Position numbers and translations under genes: made by a program
Assembly (NCBI GenBank): GCA_963971425.1
Contig: OZ020518.1
Coordinates: 11,476,190 to 11,540,189, forward strand
Length of the DNA: 64,000 nt
Direction: 5' to 3'
Source: Bryoerythrophyllum caledonicum
Taxonomy: Eukaryota; Streptophyta; Bryopsida; Pottiales; Pottiaceae
In this document: positions 10,410 to 21,499 of the stretch, piece by piece
How positions within the stretch are numbered: the stretch's first letter is position 1
How the letters are laid out: the number at the start of each line of letters is the position of its first letter
Notes under the pieces: model-generated
Seen by the model: only the letters and a program-made list of their open reading frames with translations
Databases searched by the model: none
What the model was told of the DNA's origin: nothing

Positions 10410-10841
10410 ATGGCTTCTCAAGACCCTGATGATTGGGAGTTTCCTTTAGCTCACTCACCGGATGATCTAATTCAACTTTCTCAACCATCGACATCAAGGC
10501 GGCGTGAGCGAGAGGAAGCAGGGCCTTCTGAGCGTCGTGTTCAACCACGTACCGCTTTTGATCATCAACAAGTTCCTTTGACAAGTTTAAGAAGTTTACA
10601 ACCGGAGGCAAGAACTTTAGTAATCGTCTTGGAGGTTGGAGATGTGCTTATCGAAGGCCATCAAGTGGTGTTTGAAGGGTGTTTTCAAAACACTAACGAA
10701 GGTCAAATGGTAACCCGCTTGTCCAATGACCTTGGTCACCGTCTTTGGCTTCAAGGCCCGCTCAGACACTTGGGTAGTGAAAGGCGAGCAAGTTACATCG
10801 CTGTTGTTCTTCGTGAGATTCTTGACTTTTCACATGTTTAA
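10410..10841 (+). CDS. 143-residue protein of the TGTCGTG element, copy 1
   Basis: ATG 10410 opens a 143-codon frame (MASQDPDDWEF ...). A polar, Ser/Arg/Glu-rich N-terminus (about residues 1-60) is followed by a compact hydrophobic part (residues 65-143) with LVIVLEVGDVLIEG, VVFEGCFQN and GHRLWLQGPLRHLG. The same protein is encoded without change at 40225-40656, and a diverged homologue at 14767-15204 keeps the core (LVILLQTG, VTFEGSFEG, GHHRWLEGP). Conservation of the core with a variable N-terminus suggests selection on the protein in active relatives. I recognise no domain; a nucleic-acid-binding role for a non-autonomous element is only a guess. Confidence 0.6.
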   Translation: MASQDPDDWEFPLAHSPDDLIQLSQPSTSRRREREEAGPSERRVQPRTAFDHQQVPLTSLRSLQPEARTLVIVLEVGDVLIEGHQVVFEGCFQNTNEGQMVTRLSNDLGHRLWLQGPLRHLGSERRASYIAVVLREILDFSHV

Positions 10842-13339
10842 CCCATCTAGGGGCTGAAGTTGAGATAATTTATTGTTATTTCTTTTTATTTATTTGTAGT
10901 TAGTTGTTGTTGAAGAAACCCGGTCTTTAGATTGATGACCAAGCAGTTAGTGTTTGAAAATACAAATAATAGAAGGGATAGAGGGATGATAAGAGTTGAT
11001 AAGGGGGAGAATTTGAGCAACCAATGGGGTTTTAGATGCCCATGTGGCCTTTGAATGGGCTGAGGTTAGTTGTGATTGGCTCCTTTCCCCGTTTTGGGGG
11101 TTGGGTTCTTCCTTACAAAGGAGGGGCTAGACTGCGGAGGCTCTCTCTAGTTGTGTTTGTTTTAGTTTGATTTGGATTTGGACTATGTTGTAGCCCTTGT
11201 TGTTAGCTCTCTATGAAGCTATCACTCAGTCTTGGAGCTGAAAGTATGAGTGAACGGCGCCTTGTTGAACACAAGGGGGTCTGTTACCCCATGTTTTCAT
11301 GAGCAGTAGATTTAAAGCCTTGTAGCAAGTTGTACAAAGTATATCTAAATGACATCTTTGGTGAGTGTTTGTACACTGTAAATAGCTTTCCAAAGAGCTA
11401 TTTTATGCTCTATTTCGAGCTTTTATGAAGTCATAGCACTAGTTTGAAAGAAGAGGGGTCAGCTGACTTGAGTTTTTGTAAGAAGTAACTTTGATTGCAC
11501 ATAGCGGCTGGACAAATGAGTTTCTGGAAGTGAAATTTGGTGTGTCTGTGGAGTATTTTAGTGGCTTTTCAAATAGTTATAGCACGTCTCATTCTAAGTT
11601 TGTATGAAACCGTAGTGGTATTTTGAATTAGAAGATTGATCAAGAGTTTAAAAGAGAGTTTGAGTTCGGTTTATACTTAATGAAAGGTTAGAGAAATCAT
11701 TTCAAAGGGAGTAAGGGTATATAGGAGAAGGGTATGAAGTGGTTAGAGTATGTAAGGATAAGGGTATGTGGGATTGAGGTTAATTAGAGAATTAATTATC
11801 TTAATCAAGGTTAATTGTATTAAGTAAGATTAAGTAGTCTAATTGTAATTAATTAGCTTAACTAAGATTAAGTGGATTAACTAAGGTTAATCATATTAGT
11901 TAAATATAATTATCTTAACTATTAATTAATTATTATTAAGTGAAATTAGTTAATTTAATCAGAGTTTAATTAAAGCTTGATTTAGATTAAGGATAATTAA
12001 TGTTTTGAGTTAAGTTTTTGGGAGACAAGTTCTACAAGACATCTGCATTATGTCTTATTATATGTGCATCGAGTTTTATTATACAAGTTGAAGATTGGAG
12101 GCCTTTCTTGTATGCTGAATGAGGACTTATGAGTTAATATGGACTTGGACACAAAATTATATGTTCCATATTCTCCATTTCTCTCTCTAAACTAAGTGCA
12201 GCCAAGAACCCTGCGTTTTCCTGAAGCAAAGACTCTACACGACAACGTGAACTTCATGATTGTGGATCATACGCATGACAAAATAGATGTGTTGTTTAGA
12301 AGATGGAGCATGCTACAGATAAAGGAGAACTTCCCAACAATCATAGTGCTCATGAAGTCGTTCATGGATGTGGAGTTTATTTTCGCTATCCTTCATCTCA
12401 TTGAAGAAGTGCGAGACTTCAAGGGATTCATTGTGCAGGTGCATTTGTGGACGGTGATGAGATACTTGTTGGACATACAAAACTGCAACAAGTGAAGTTC
12501 TACTTGGATTCAACTGGAATTCTAGTCATGAAGTACAAATTGTTGTGCACAGATGTGGAATTGTTGGGGGAAAATGGGCATGGTATCAAGTCATGGAAGG
12601 AGGATTTTAAGGGGCGTAGTTTGTGGCCTTGTAGAGTGTTGTTATCAGCTCCTTTGAAGCCAATGAGAGGGGTGGAAGACATTGAGAAAGGCATAGGTGG
12701 GTTTGTGAAATACTGGAAGAACTTCAACAATGCAGACGTTACTAGAGAGTGCCAAAGGCGTCAAGAGCATTTGGTGCACTATTGGCATTATGTGAAGGAT
12801 GCTTTGTAAAAGTCACTTACTGCCTCTTTTGTTTTGAAGGATGGTTATTGGCCAACTATCCGTGTCCAAGCGACTCTCGCAGATTGATTACAAGAAGTTG
12901 GTGGGATCGTGAAGAGTTTGGGGAGAATGACGTCTACATTGGACCTTTGCGGGGTCGCCTACAACTATCCTTCGCGGTCGATTGTCAATTTTTTGAAGGT
13001 TATTTTGTTGTAGTTTGTCTCGCAGATGGTGACACATGGCTAGTTTGGATTGCAAGGGCCTTGTATGATCCAAACTATAACCTTGAAAAATTGAATTGCG
13101 TTCTCCTTCAATATCTTTGTCCAACCTCAAGGAGTTAAGATGTTCAAGATTTCTAAACTGGATGGGGTAGTGTAAGAGGTTTACATTGGAAGGTTGATGT
13201 AGCTAATCCACCTATTTGGGAGGAAATTAACGCTCTCATGATAACGTGGAAGTTTCAATTCCAAAAGTATACTTGCCAATGTTTACTCAAGATCCCAGTT
13301 GTGCAAATCATCAACCAAAGTCTTGCTTCATATGCTTGA

Positions 13340-14515
13340 CATACTGAATTTATTTATATATATATGTATGTTATAGTAGCTAAAGTTTGGTAGATATGAT
13401 ATCATCAATTATATAATCCATATTTGTCATTACACTATCATAACTCAATTTTTTAATCGCATATCGGTTTGATTTAGCGTTTGAATTTGTGCTTGTTAGG
13501 ATGGCTACAGAAAATATAATGTCAAATCTAATTGTGAGATAAAGGACTCAAACTTTGATACTTGAAATGTTGCGTTTGAAAGAAAAATGTTACTGAAATA
13601 TGGAAATTGATACAAGGATAAGTGAAAAATTACCTTATTTTTGAATAAATGTTATAAATATAGATGGCTATACTACCATTACAGTAAGTGTAATGCAATT
13701 TTTAATTGCACAACATAAGAATTTTTTTTGTATCGCTTCATCTATGAGGATTGAAAATTTTGAGGGTCCTCTAAAGTTTAAGAAATAGTATAAAAAGAGC
13801 AACATGTTATTATGTATTCAAATTTTGTTATGTGATACAATAATTTTTTTAAGAAAATGCAAGAAATAACTTAAGTAAACCTTGATTATATAAATATTTA
13901 AACCGATTTTTGTCAATGATTCCATAAAGCTTGGGCGGTTGAGACATTAGTGTTCTTGGCACAAGGTGCATTTATCATTAAAGAATACTGATACTGAATC
14001 GCATTTATGTGTTGCAAGTCGTCGAGTCAGTATTCCTCCGGAATGCACTCAATCGTCACTAAATGCTTTCAAAGTAAACCGCTTCGATTTTGTTTCCACA
14101 GAGACCTATTGTTCCTTTTAAAATATCCTACAAAAACTAAAACTACCAATCACTACTCTACAGGTTATCTTTCCTATTCATTCTTTTGCTACAGATCCGG
14201 ATCCTTCCGGATTCCGGACTTCTTACAATAGCTTCCGGAACTAATTTCTGGACAATTAGAACCATGTTTTGTTTTATCTCTGTTCCTCCTCAGAGAATCT
14301 TCCGGACGGTTCAAAGAAATGACCAAAAGGCCACTAATCATGTTTTGTGTAATTGGCCAGATTCCCCACTGTCTTGTGACTTAAAGTGGCTAGATACCCA
14401 CTGCCCCAAAATTTATAGTGGTAGGACACCCACTGTCCCTACTCCACTAACCGGTGGTTGATTGTTGCTGCTAGACCCACGCTCTCACAACATCCGGATG
14501 GCTATCCGGACGCGG
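13340..14515. other. spacer; TCCGGA-rich segment at its right end
   Basis: 13340-14170 is AT-rich with no gene. 14186-14515 carries many TCCGGA/CCGGAT motifs, also frequent at 16827-19600 and 21300-21420, and probably belongs to the element hosting copy 3 of the TGTCGTG family. No coding region is supported. Confidence 0.45.
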
Positions 14516-14766
14516 TGTCTTGATGTAAATATTTACAGTGTGTAAAATATTTGTTTGTTTACCTTTTTAGGAAAGATCTTTGATTAGGAGGACGAAACTT
14601 CTTGGTGACGCTTCTAGTAGCTTCAAGGTGACGCTTATTGCTCATGGAATTGTTTAAAAGGCGAAAGCCGTAAACAATATTCACCAATTCGAAGTATTCC
14701 TTTACGTTCTTAGAGTTTATGTTTGGATTTGAAGTTCGAACTAATATGTTGAACTGGAGGGTTTCT

Positions 14767-15204
14767 ATGGAATCACAAGATCTAGAGTCTGAACCGGAGG
14801 TAGATTTACAGTTTTCTTTGTCTCAGTTGCCAATTCAACCATCTCAACCGGCGGTTTCCACACCATTGCCAATTCACCCATAAGATGAAGTTGGGTCTTC
14901 TCGTCCGCTGAAGCAGCCTCGTGTTGAGCAGCGTTGGCATGGTAATCTCCAAAAGGACGCTCGTGTTTTAGTAATCTTACTTCAAACTGGATGTGTTGAA
15001 ACGGACACCCGTGAAGTGACATTTGAAGGAAGCTTCGAGGGCCTGAACGAAGACCATTATTTCTATATACCTAGGCCAATCGAGCTAAACACTGGCCACC
15101 ATCGTTGGTTAGAAGGGCCAGTGAATCCTTTGACAAAGACTCAACGTGTAGATTACATCGTAATTACTATCAAGCGCATCCTCAAGTTCATGGAGATGGA
15201 GTAG
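14767..15204 (+). pseudogene. diverged copy of the 143-residue element protein
   Basis: ATG 14767 (MESQDLESEPE...) aligns with MASQDPDDWEF of copy 1. An in-frame TAA at 14881-14883 (CAA-to-TAA is the simplest change) interrupts it. Downstream the frame remains open to TAG 15202-15204 and keeps the family core: LVILLQTG, VTFEGSFEG, GHHRWLEGP and YIVITIKRILKF. It starts 251 bp inside the element; in copies 1 and 2 the start is about 600 bp in, because those carry the tRNA-like segment. Confidence 0.7.
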
Positions 15205-16515
15205 CATTATTCTTTGACTTTAGTTTTTACCTCTACTTTATTTTGATTGAAGCTTTGTACTAAAATTTAAGTATTTTGTGTTTCATTTGAATGTTAGAAG
15301 TTAAAAGATGGTAGATAGAGGGTAGTTTACCTCCTAGTTAGAACTCTAAAGGTTTGTTGACCTTTAAAGATAAGTAGATACTTATCTTTTGAGTTTTTCT
15401 AGGGCCAATGGGTGTTTTGAGGCCCATGTGACATACACATGGGCTGATCTTATCCACCTTAGAGGTCTAGAGGGTAGATAGGCATCTTCTCTCTTTCTCT
15501 TAGTCGGGTTTTGGGGGAAAAAAGAGTTAGTGTGCTTTTGGGGAGTGTGTGTGTGTGCAGAAAGCCGAGAGTTTGATGGGTGATACCTCCGGTTGTAAGA
15601 AACAACTTGAAATGAAATTTTGAGGATTTCTTTCTCTTTGAGATGCGCTTCCAGAGAGATTGTTTTTTCTTGATTTGGAGTTGTAGACAAGAAGTTACAA
15701 GCGTGTGAGTGGAGAAGGGTCTGCTGCCACCTAACGAAGAGTAGCAAAGATTCGGGAGACCACCAATGTTTGTAGTTTTTGTGTCTCTCTTTGAGAACTT
15801 CAGGAGTTGTAGAGATTTTTCTTAGCTTTCCAGAAACTTATCATTGAAGTTAATTGAATTAGTATTGAAAAAATTATGAAGGTTTGAAATTGTGAAAATC
15901 CGAGGCCATCCATTGAGACGGCAGAGGTTTCAACAAGCCATAACTTTTGGACAGTAGTTTAGAATTTTTTGAAAATTGGAAAGTGCGTGAAGCATGGTCA
16001 TAGCTCTTCAAAAAGTTATTACAATTGAGATTTGGAGTTTGGAAGAAGAAGTTATGAGCGATTGAATATTTGGAGGGGCAAAACTTTGAACTCGTATAAC
16101 TTTTGGACAGTAGATTAGATTGGCTTGAAATTTGAAGGAATGTTAGTTGTCTGTATTAGCTTTCCAGAGAGCTTTTACACTTAGTATTTGGAGTTTTAAG
16201 TCATCTGTGGCACTTGTTTGAAGGTTACAACCTTGGTGAAACTTTTCCATTGTGTTTTTGAACACTTCTTTTGAGTTTCTTAGTGTTTTTGAACACTTGA
16301 AGACTTGAAGACTTGAAGGGCAAGAAGACATGAAAACTCGTGTGTTGTGGCTTGTCGCTTGTTATTCCTAGCCGGATTTGGAGGCTCGTTGTCTTTATTT
16401 GTTATTCCTAGCCGGATTTGGAGGCTAGTTTTTTTCAATTTTGCTTCGTAAATTTTGTTGCAGCGAAGTGGGGTTGATCACCTTCACGATCGTATTTATG
16501 TTGTTCCCACCGGTG
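15205..16515. other. 3' part of element copy 3, noncoding
   Basis: Contains short recurrent phrases such as AACTTTTGGACAGTAG (15945 and 16095) and GGAGTT..., resembling the 3' third of copies 1 and 4. A 40-bp tandem duplication of TTGTTATTCCTAGCCGGATTTGGAGGCT-type sequence lies near 16357-16435. No gene. Confidence 0.5.
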
Positions 16516-16826
16516 AGGCGCGATTGCTGGTCACCGTAGGTTTGAATTTTAGGAGCCAATCTTTCGGACGGTTTCAACTTGTGGTCTAGCCGTCCCGTTT
16601 TACCCGTCCGAGGCCGTGGGTTCTTATCACCTTACCTTTACCCTTAACCTGTTTAGAGCCACCACAGGATAGGCCAACGGAGAGCTGTTTGAAGAGTCGA
16701 AGAGATGGAGATATGAAGATTTGAAGAACAGAAGAATTGAAGACACGATTGGACTCTCCTGCCATCCATTCCGGTTACAGCCAGATTCCCCGTGAATTCT
16801 CAAAGCGCTCCCCTCTCTACACGACA

Positions 16827-17651
16827 ACGGTCACGCAAAGGTAAGTCCAGACTACAACAACATTCCGGCAAATATTGTTGTGATTATTCTGAGCAAGTTT
16901 TATAGTTTGCAAAGAGGACTCCTTCTAGACATACACATCAGGCTTTTTTCCTGTCGTGGGGGTAAACTCCAGCCTCAACCGCAATCTGGGTTCACACAGA
17001 TCTTCGTTACCCTAGAGACTACCAGGAACACCTCTACAACACATCTCTTCCCTTCGTGGCTTCTTCCGGACCCTGGAAACTACTAGACACACCTCTGCAA
17101 TACGTCTCCAGCTCTTCTAGGCACTCTCCTAATACAAGCCCCAACCGGTTTCCTCAAGTGCAAAACAAAATAACACTCACTACAAAAGAGCTCTCCACAA
17201 CAACATCCACCACAATGGATCCGTTCCTCACAAAAAAACATTCAACACTACAATGTCTTGGAAGCAATTCTAGTGAGAGGTTGAAATGCCTTCTCCGCGA
17301 GAAAACAATATGATGAGTTTCTAAAACTCATCTCCTAAGTACAAGCTAAGTTTCTATTTTAAATTCTACTTTATCCACGAGAAATCCGGAAAATGGCGGC
17401 TGAAATATCCTAGACTCCACTTCTAAAGTTTGATAATTCCTAAGTCAGATCCGAAATTTTTGGATCTGAGATCCAAAACTCTCGGATCCAAAATTTGGAA
17501 CTTTATGAAATCCGGACATACCGCCTTCTAACTCTAAGTTATTTACAAAATTCCTTAGTCTATTGGGTAGTAGCCGGGTGCAATGTTGAGCCCCATCGTT
17601 AATCGCTACTAAACTTAAGTAACTAAGAATGTCCTAATTCTAATCCTAAAT
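16827..17651. other. TCCGGA-rich noncoding flank
   Basis: Pyrimidine-rich sequence followed by CCGGA-rich text (TCCGGA, GGATCCAAAA). Likely untranslated or terminal sequence of the transposon whose coding relic lies at 17652-19590. No ORF is convincing. Confidence 0.4.
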
Positions 17652-19590
17652 CTAACTAGGGAGGTGATCCAACATCCTTGAATCTTGGGCTTGTATGCCT
17701 AGCACACCCATCCACTCTGGCTTTGACGGTCTTTGTCTTTCGGGGTGTCGTGGCTGCCGGTTGACTTCGGGATCTGGATCCGGAGGTGGTGATGGTGTTT
17801 CCGTTGTTGAGACTGTTTCGGTGGCAGAATCCACCACAATTGCTTACAGTCCTCCAATGAAGCCCTGAAAGTTCATGTTTGGGCTCGAAGGTGTATTGCT
17901 AAACGCCGGGCTAGTTGAGGCGTCTTCTTTCGGTGGCCGGATGAGAGAGGAGTAGGTACCGGTTGGATGGAAGGAAGCATTTCTTCAAGACTCAGCTCTG
18001 GTATTAGCTCCGTCCAATGCCTAATCGTGCCCGTACTTAGGAGGCTAAGGGGACTCCAGTTCATAGGTGTAATGGAATCCGGAGTGGTGAGTACCTCCTT
18101 CCCCTTTCCGGAGTGCTCCAGAGGGTGGAGGCACCTCCAAGGGTCCTGCTTCATCCGGAGTGGTCGTGACTCCTACCGGGAAGGACCGGTCTTCAGGTGC
18201 TTAGATACTCCGGGTCTCTGGCCCTTCCAGAGACATATTCCCCACCAACTCCTACATCCGGCTCCAAGTCTTCTTCATCTTCCTGCCGCAATCGTGGAGG
18301 AACCTCATGATTTGTACCCGGTTCAGCTTGTCATCCCGCTCCAGCTGCTCTGTGAAGAGAAGGCTCTGGTTGACAGTGTCAATCGGAGAGTCCAGAGCTG
18401 CCCGGATCTCTGCCAAGGCATTTGTCCGATCTTCGGCTTCCTTCCACGTAGCCTGTGCTTCCGCCATTGCCGTCTCCGTTTTGTTCAGCTGATCCCGGAA
18501 CTTGTCGCCACTATGGAGGATGGCAACCTGCTGCTCCTCTAGTGCCCGAAGTCGGAGGGTGTTCTTCTTGAGCTCCTCGATTCTAGCAGGTATGTCAGCC
18601 AACTTATCAAGTCCCAACTCTTGCCAAATTTCATCGATGATGTTCATGCGATCTACGTTCGATTGGCAGACGAGGGCAGCCCGCCACGTCACGTGCTAAA
18701 TAAGCTCCAAAAGATCCGCTCATGTTTGCTCGGTGAGTGTTGGAGGCTCCGCTGCTGGCACCCGACCGTCTCGAGGAGGTGGCCTGGTGGTTTCTTGTGC
18801 CTCTCGCGTCCCTGCCTACTGGCTTGACCCAACCAAATCTGGTGCCGACTCCCTCTACGCCGACCGGCTCCTCTTTCGGGTATGGGGTCCGGTGGTGGCG
18901 CTAGAACGTCTGTCACCTCTATGTCTTCTCTGTCAGACAATGGCTCCAATCCGCCGTAGTTTTGGATGCTGAGGAGTTCCTCATACACGTCTTGCTCCTC
19001 TAGTATTAGTACCTCATGGCGTGCATAGAGGTGAGTGAGGTAGGAGGCTAGGAGAGTTCTAGACTTCTTTACCTTCCAGAGGTTTTTCACCATGTGGTTG
19101 ACCATGTCGCTCATGAGCGACGCCCAATCCACCAAAATCTCCCCCCTCATCGATCCAGGATCGTTGCTGCCCATTTGAAAACCAACCTCTTTGGCTTTTC
19201 CGGATGGAAGATTGGGTTGAGAAATCTAACCACGATCTGAGCGTCTTGGTGCCGTAAATCGTCGGTGCTGAGTCCTTTCTTAGGATCTACTGCCTTCGTG
19301 AACTCGTTCTCCAGTGAACTCGTTCTCCAGGAACTCGTCCTTCCGCTCAACCGTCTTCACATCTCCGCTTGTGAACGCGTAGGTGCGTTGCCATTCCGGT
19401 ACACCCCCACGTGCCATCGTACTCGTTGTCGTGCCATCGTACTCGTTGTCCGGGGTTCCCAGAAGCTCCGCCACTAACTATCCGTCCTTCACATCCCATG
19501 CGACGTCCAGTAATCCTCGGCACCCCATGACATCGAGGAAGTGCTCGAGTACTCTGAGCTTCTCCGGATCCGTAGGTACAAAGGTGTGTG
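17652..19590 (-). pseudogene. multi-copy transposon-like gene relic (gag-like, coiled coil)
   Basis: Reading leftwards from 19590: PTDPEKLRVLEHFLDVMGC; then, after a TAG, LLGTPDNEYDG; DLRHQDAQIVVRFLNPIFH; MRGEILVDWASLMSDMVN; KSRTLLASYLTHLYARHEV; YEELLSIQNYGGLEPLSD; then from 18692 MNIIDEIWQELGLDKLADI, and a coiled-coil-like helix (ELKKNTLRLRALEEQQVAI ... LDSPIDTVNQSLLF ... DDKLNRVQIMRFLHDCGRK). The blocks lie in order but in three frames. Two short direct duplications have disturbed the frame: ACGAGTACGATGGCACG twice near 19415-19455 and GAACTCGTTCTCCAG twice near 19303-19335. I recall this arrangement from highly repeated plant genes of unknown function; a gag-like role is a guess. Confidence 0.5.
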
Positions 19591-21499
19591 TATATATTGA
19601 CACCATGCAGTCAAGTCAGATTAGACTTTTTGTGTTCACGTTAGTGATATATTTGTTGAAATGTGGAGCACATTGCATCCATATCATGTATAGTTGGTGA
19701 TTGATGACTTTAGATGACTCAATCATGTGAAACAATGTAAATGAACAATTAAGACCATGATTTTACATATCAACATAAAAGGTCCTAGGCTTTGTAGTAT
19801 AAAAACTTTCAAAGTAGCACAAAAGTAAGAGAATACTAGAGGGTATTGTAGTGGAATTTGTAGAATCCTCGTCCGAGGATGCCATGCCTCACCTGTGCCC
19901 ATGCCACCCAACATATAAGTAGTGTGTTAGAAAAATGACGTGCACGAGGTGTCTTAAGTGTGGTATCAACTTGTTATCGTAGTCACAGAGAAGAATATAA
20001 AATCACACGTACAAGTCTAGTAAAACCTCAGATCATCCATTTCTCTCAATAAATGACATTTGTGAACCTGTTCTGCACTGTTGCGAGCCTCGTTAGAACT
20101 CATGGTAGTCATCTTCTGTAAGGTTGGTGATGTGATTATCACCATGTACAGACAAAATCGGTCAGTGCTCGTATGGAGGTTACTGTTGCTGGAGACTGCA
20201 TAGGTCATGCAATAGTACAACAATCATTAGGCACTAGCAATCCTCAGGTACCAGACATTGTAGGCCAGAGAAAAACCAAACAGTGACTTTTTTCACGTCT
20301 GCATGAGTCATGCATTAGTTCCAAAAAATTCAGGTTTGCAAAGAAAGGTGACTTGAGAGCGACTATGTAGGAAGCTTGCAAGTCTAATCGTAATCAGTTG
20401 AAACAATCATCACATCGCAGAAACCAGTAACTTGAAGGCAAATGTACCATCACTAGTTGAAGGCTGCATGGATCATGTACCATTGATGAGAGCTCAAACC
20501 ATCGAAAGTAGCTCACTCAGTAGCGATTAGGTAGTACTGTAAACTTCAAGAACTAATTTAACGTTTTGAACCATCTCGTACACAATATTGACAAAGAAGG
20601 TTGCAAAAAGTACCTGTCAATGTTGTATCGACGATCTGAGCGACATTTTGTGGGAGCCCCGAAAGGTAGCTTTTTGTCGGCTCACAGAGGGTATTTATCG
20701 ATTTGCAAATGCATGGTTGCAGTAGGCAATTGGCTAATGGTTTATGGTGGCGTATCAATTGAGTTGTGGGCCACTTTGATTCTTTTGATGTTAAAAGATC
20801 GCGTCATTAACGAATGACGATCTTTGTGTGGTACTGTAGATTTACTGATAAAAAGACGTAGGCTGCCACTATTCTCAGAGAGATTGGATGCAGCTATTCA
20901 AATATTCAGTTCAACTGTAGCATAGTTGTACAGTTTCAAACTGGGTGGTTTTTACCTGTATGACTAAGCCTATTTAGGCTCTGTCAGGTGTAGAATTGTC
21001 TGGGTTGTGTGAGATAGAATATGTAAAATCTTGCTTAAAAAGAACGAATGTACTTTTAAACAATATTCATTGGTATATGGTCAGTGAGCAACAGTGGTGA
21101 GGTTCAAGTAGGCCGACCTAGGTTTGTAAACGTAAGTCATAAATGTTAAGTAGATGTATTGTAAAAAACACATCAGTTAAATGTGGGAGAGAGAGAGAGA
21201 AAAAGAGAGAGAGAGAGAGAGCAAAGAAGTGGAAGACGACAAAAATGGATGCCCATTCTTATACCTCTGACGGCGTACGGCTGACAACTGGGTGTCGTTG
21301 CAATCATAATGGCGTCTCCGGATTCCGGATTGCTCCAAATTCCGGATTCTCCCGGAGAGTTCCGGACGTGACGGATCTACCGGATCGGTCGTATCTAAAC
21401 GTCCGGATTTAGCACTTTGTTAGAGCCTTTAAGGAAGTTGTCTGTCTCCTATGTTTCTTATTCACTAATTCTATTTTTCTACTGCTTTATTCTTGCTTC
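19591..21499. other. spacer without recognisable gene
   Basis: Mixed-composition sequence with small ORFs on both strands, none protein-like. It includes a GA microsatellite (listed separately) and another TCCGGA cluster at 21315-21410. Confidence 0.45.
21186..21223 (+). repeat. (GA)n microsatellite
   Basis: GAGAGAGAGAGAAAAAGAGA-type run of about 38 bp. Confidence 0.9.

Larger units (their letters stand above)
9810..12244 (+). mobile_element. TGTCGTG...CACGACA element, copy 1 (2435 bp)
   Basis: Starts TGTCGTGATG and ends CTACACGACA; flanked by a perfect 4-bp duplication ACGT (9806-9809 and 12245-12248). It interrupts the HTHxxID-family gene, and deleting it plus one ACGT restores that frame. 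It is nearly identical to the copy at 39624-42859. Inside are a minus-strand tRNA-like segment, a 143-codon ORF, a possible leader intron acceptor (TTTCTATAG) before that ORF, and an AT-rich 3' third. TG...CA ends fit a solo LTR. TGTNR ends with 4-bp duplications of CCGT/ACGT type equally fit what I recall for Ginger-type DNA transposons. No integrase or transposase is encoded, so it is non-autonomous either way. Confidence 0.85.
8521..13339 (+). pseudogene. HTHxxID-family (DUF7869-like) transposon gene, split by an insertion
   Basis: Protein-like blocks run 8530-9809 in shifting frames (KTGLKAKELFTKDSINAMSS; ARSHRKWYYANFYHFQNY; PPILNIQMDNAT) and resume at 12245 (VNFMIVDHTHDKIDVLFRR ... IPHLIEEV-like, written AILHLIEEVRDFKGF). 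They continue through GFVKYWKNFNNADVT and FVVVCLADGDTWLVWIA to ...NQSLASYA and a TGA near 13339. The HTHxxID block resembles that of DUF7869-type proteins, a family I associate with transposons. At least six frameshifts or stops are visible. The junction 9809/12245 restores the reading frame exactly when the 2.4-kb element and one copy of ACGT are removed, which confirms one ancestral gene. A second relic of the family is at 4956-5837. Confidence 0.6.
14516..16826 (+). mobile_element. TGTCGTG-family element, copy 3 (2311 bp, diverged)
   Basis: Left end TGTCTTGATGTAAAT aligns with the left end of copy 1 (TGTCGTGATGTAAAT); right end CTCTACACGACA matches copies 1 and 2. Flanks are GCGG and ACGG, a 4-bp duplication with one mismatch. 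It encodes a diverged 146-codon version of the element protein with a nonsense codon. It lacks the tRNA-like segment, so that segment is not essential to the family. Its age (mutated end, mismatched duplication, broken ORF) exceeds that of copies 1 and 2. Confidence 0.75.
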
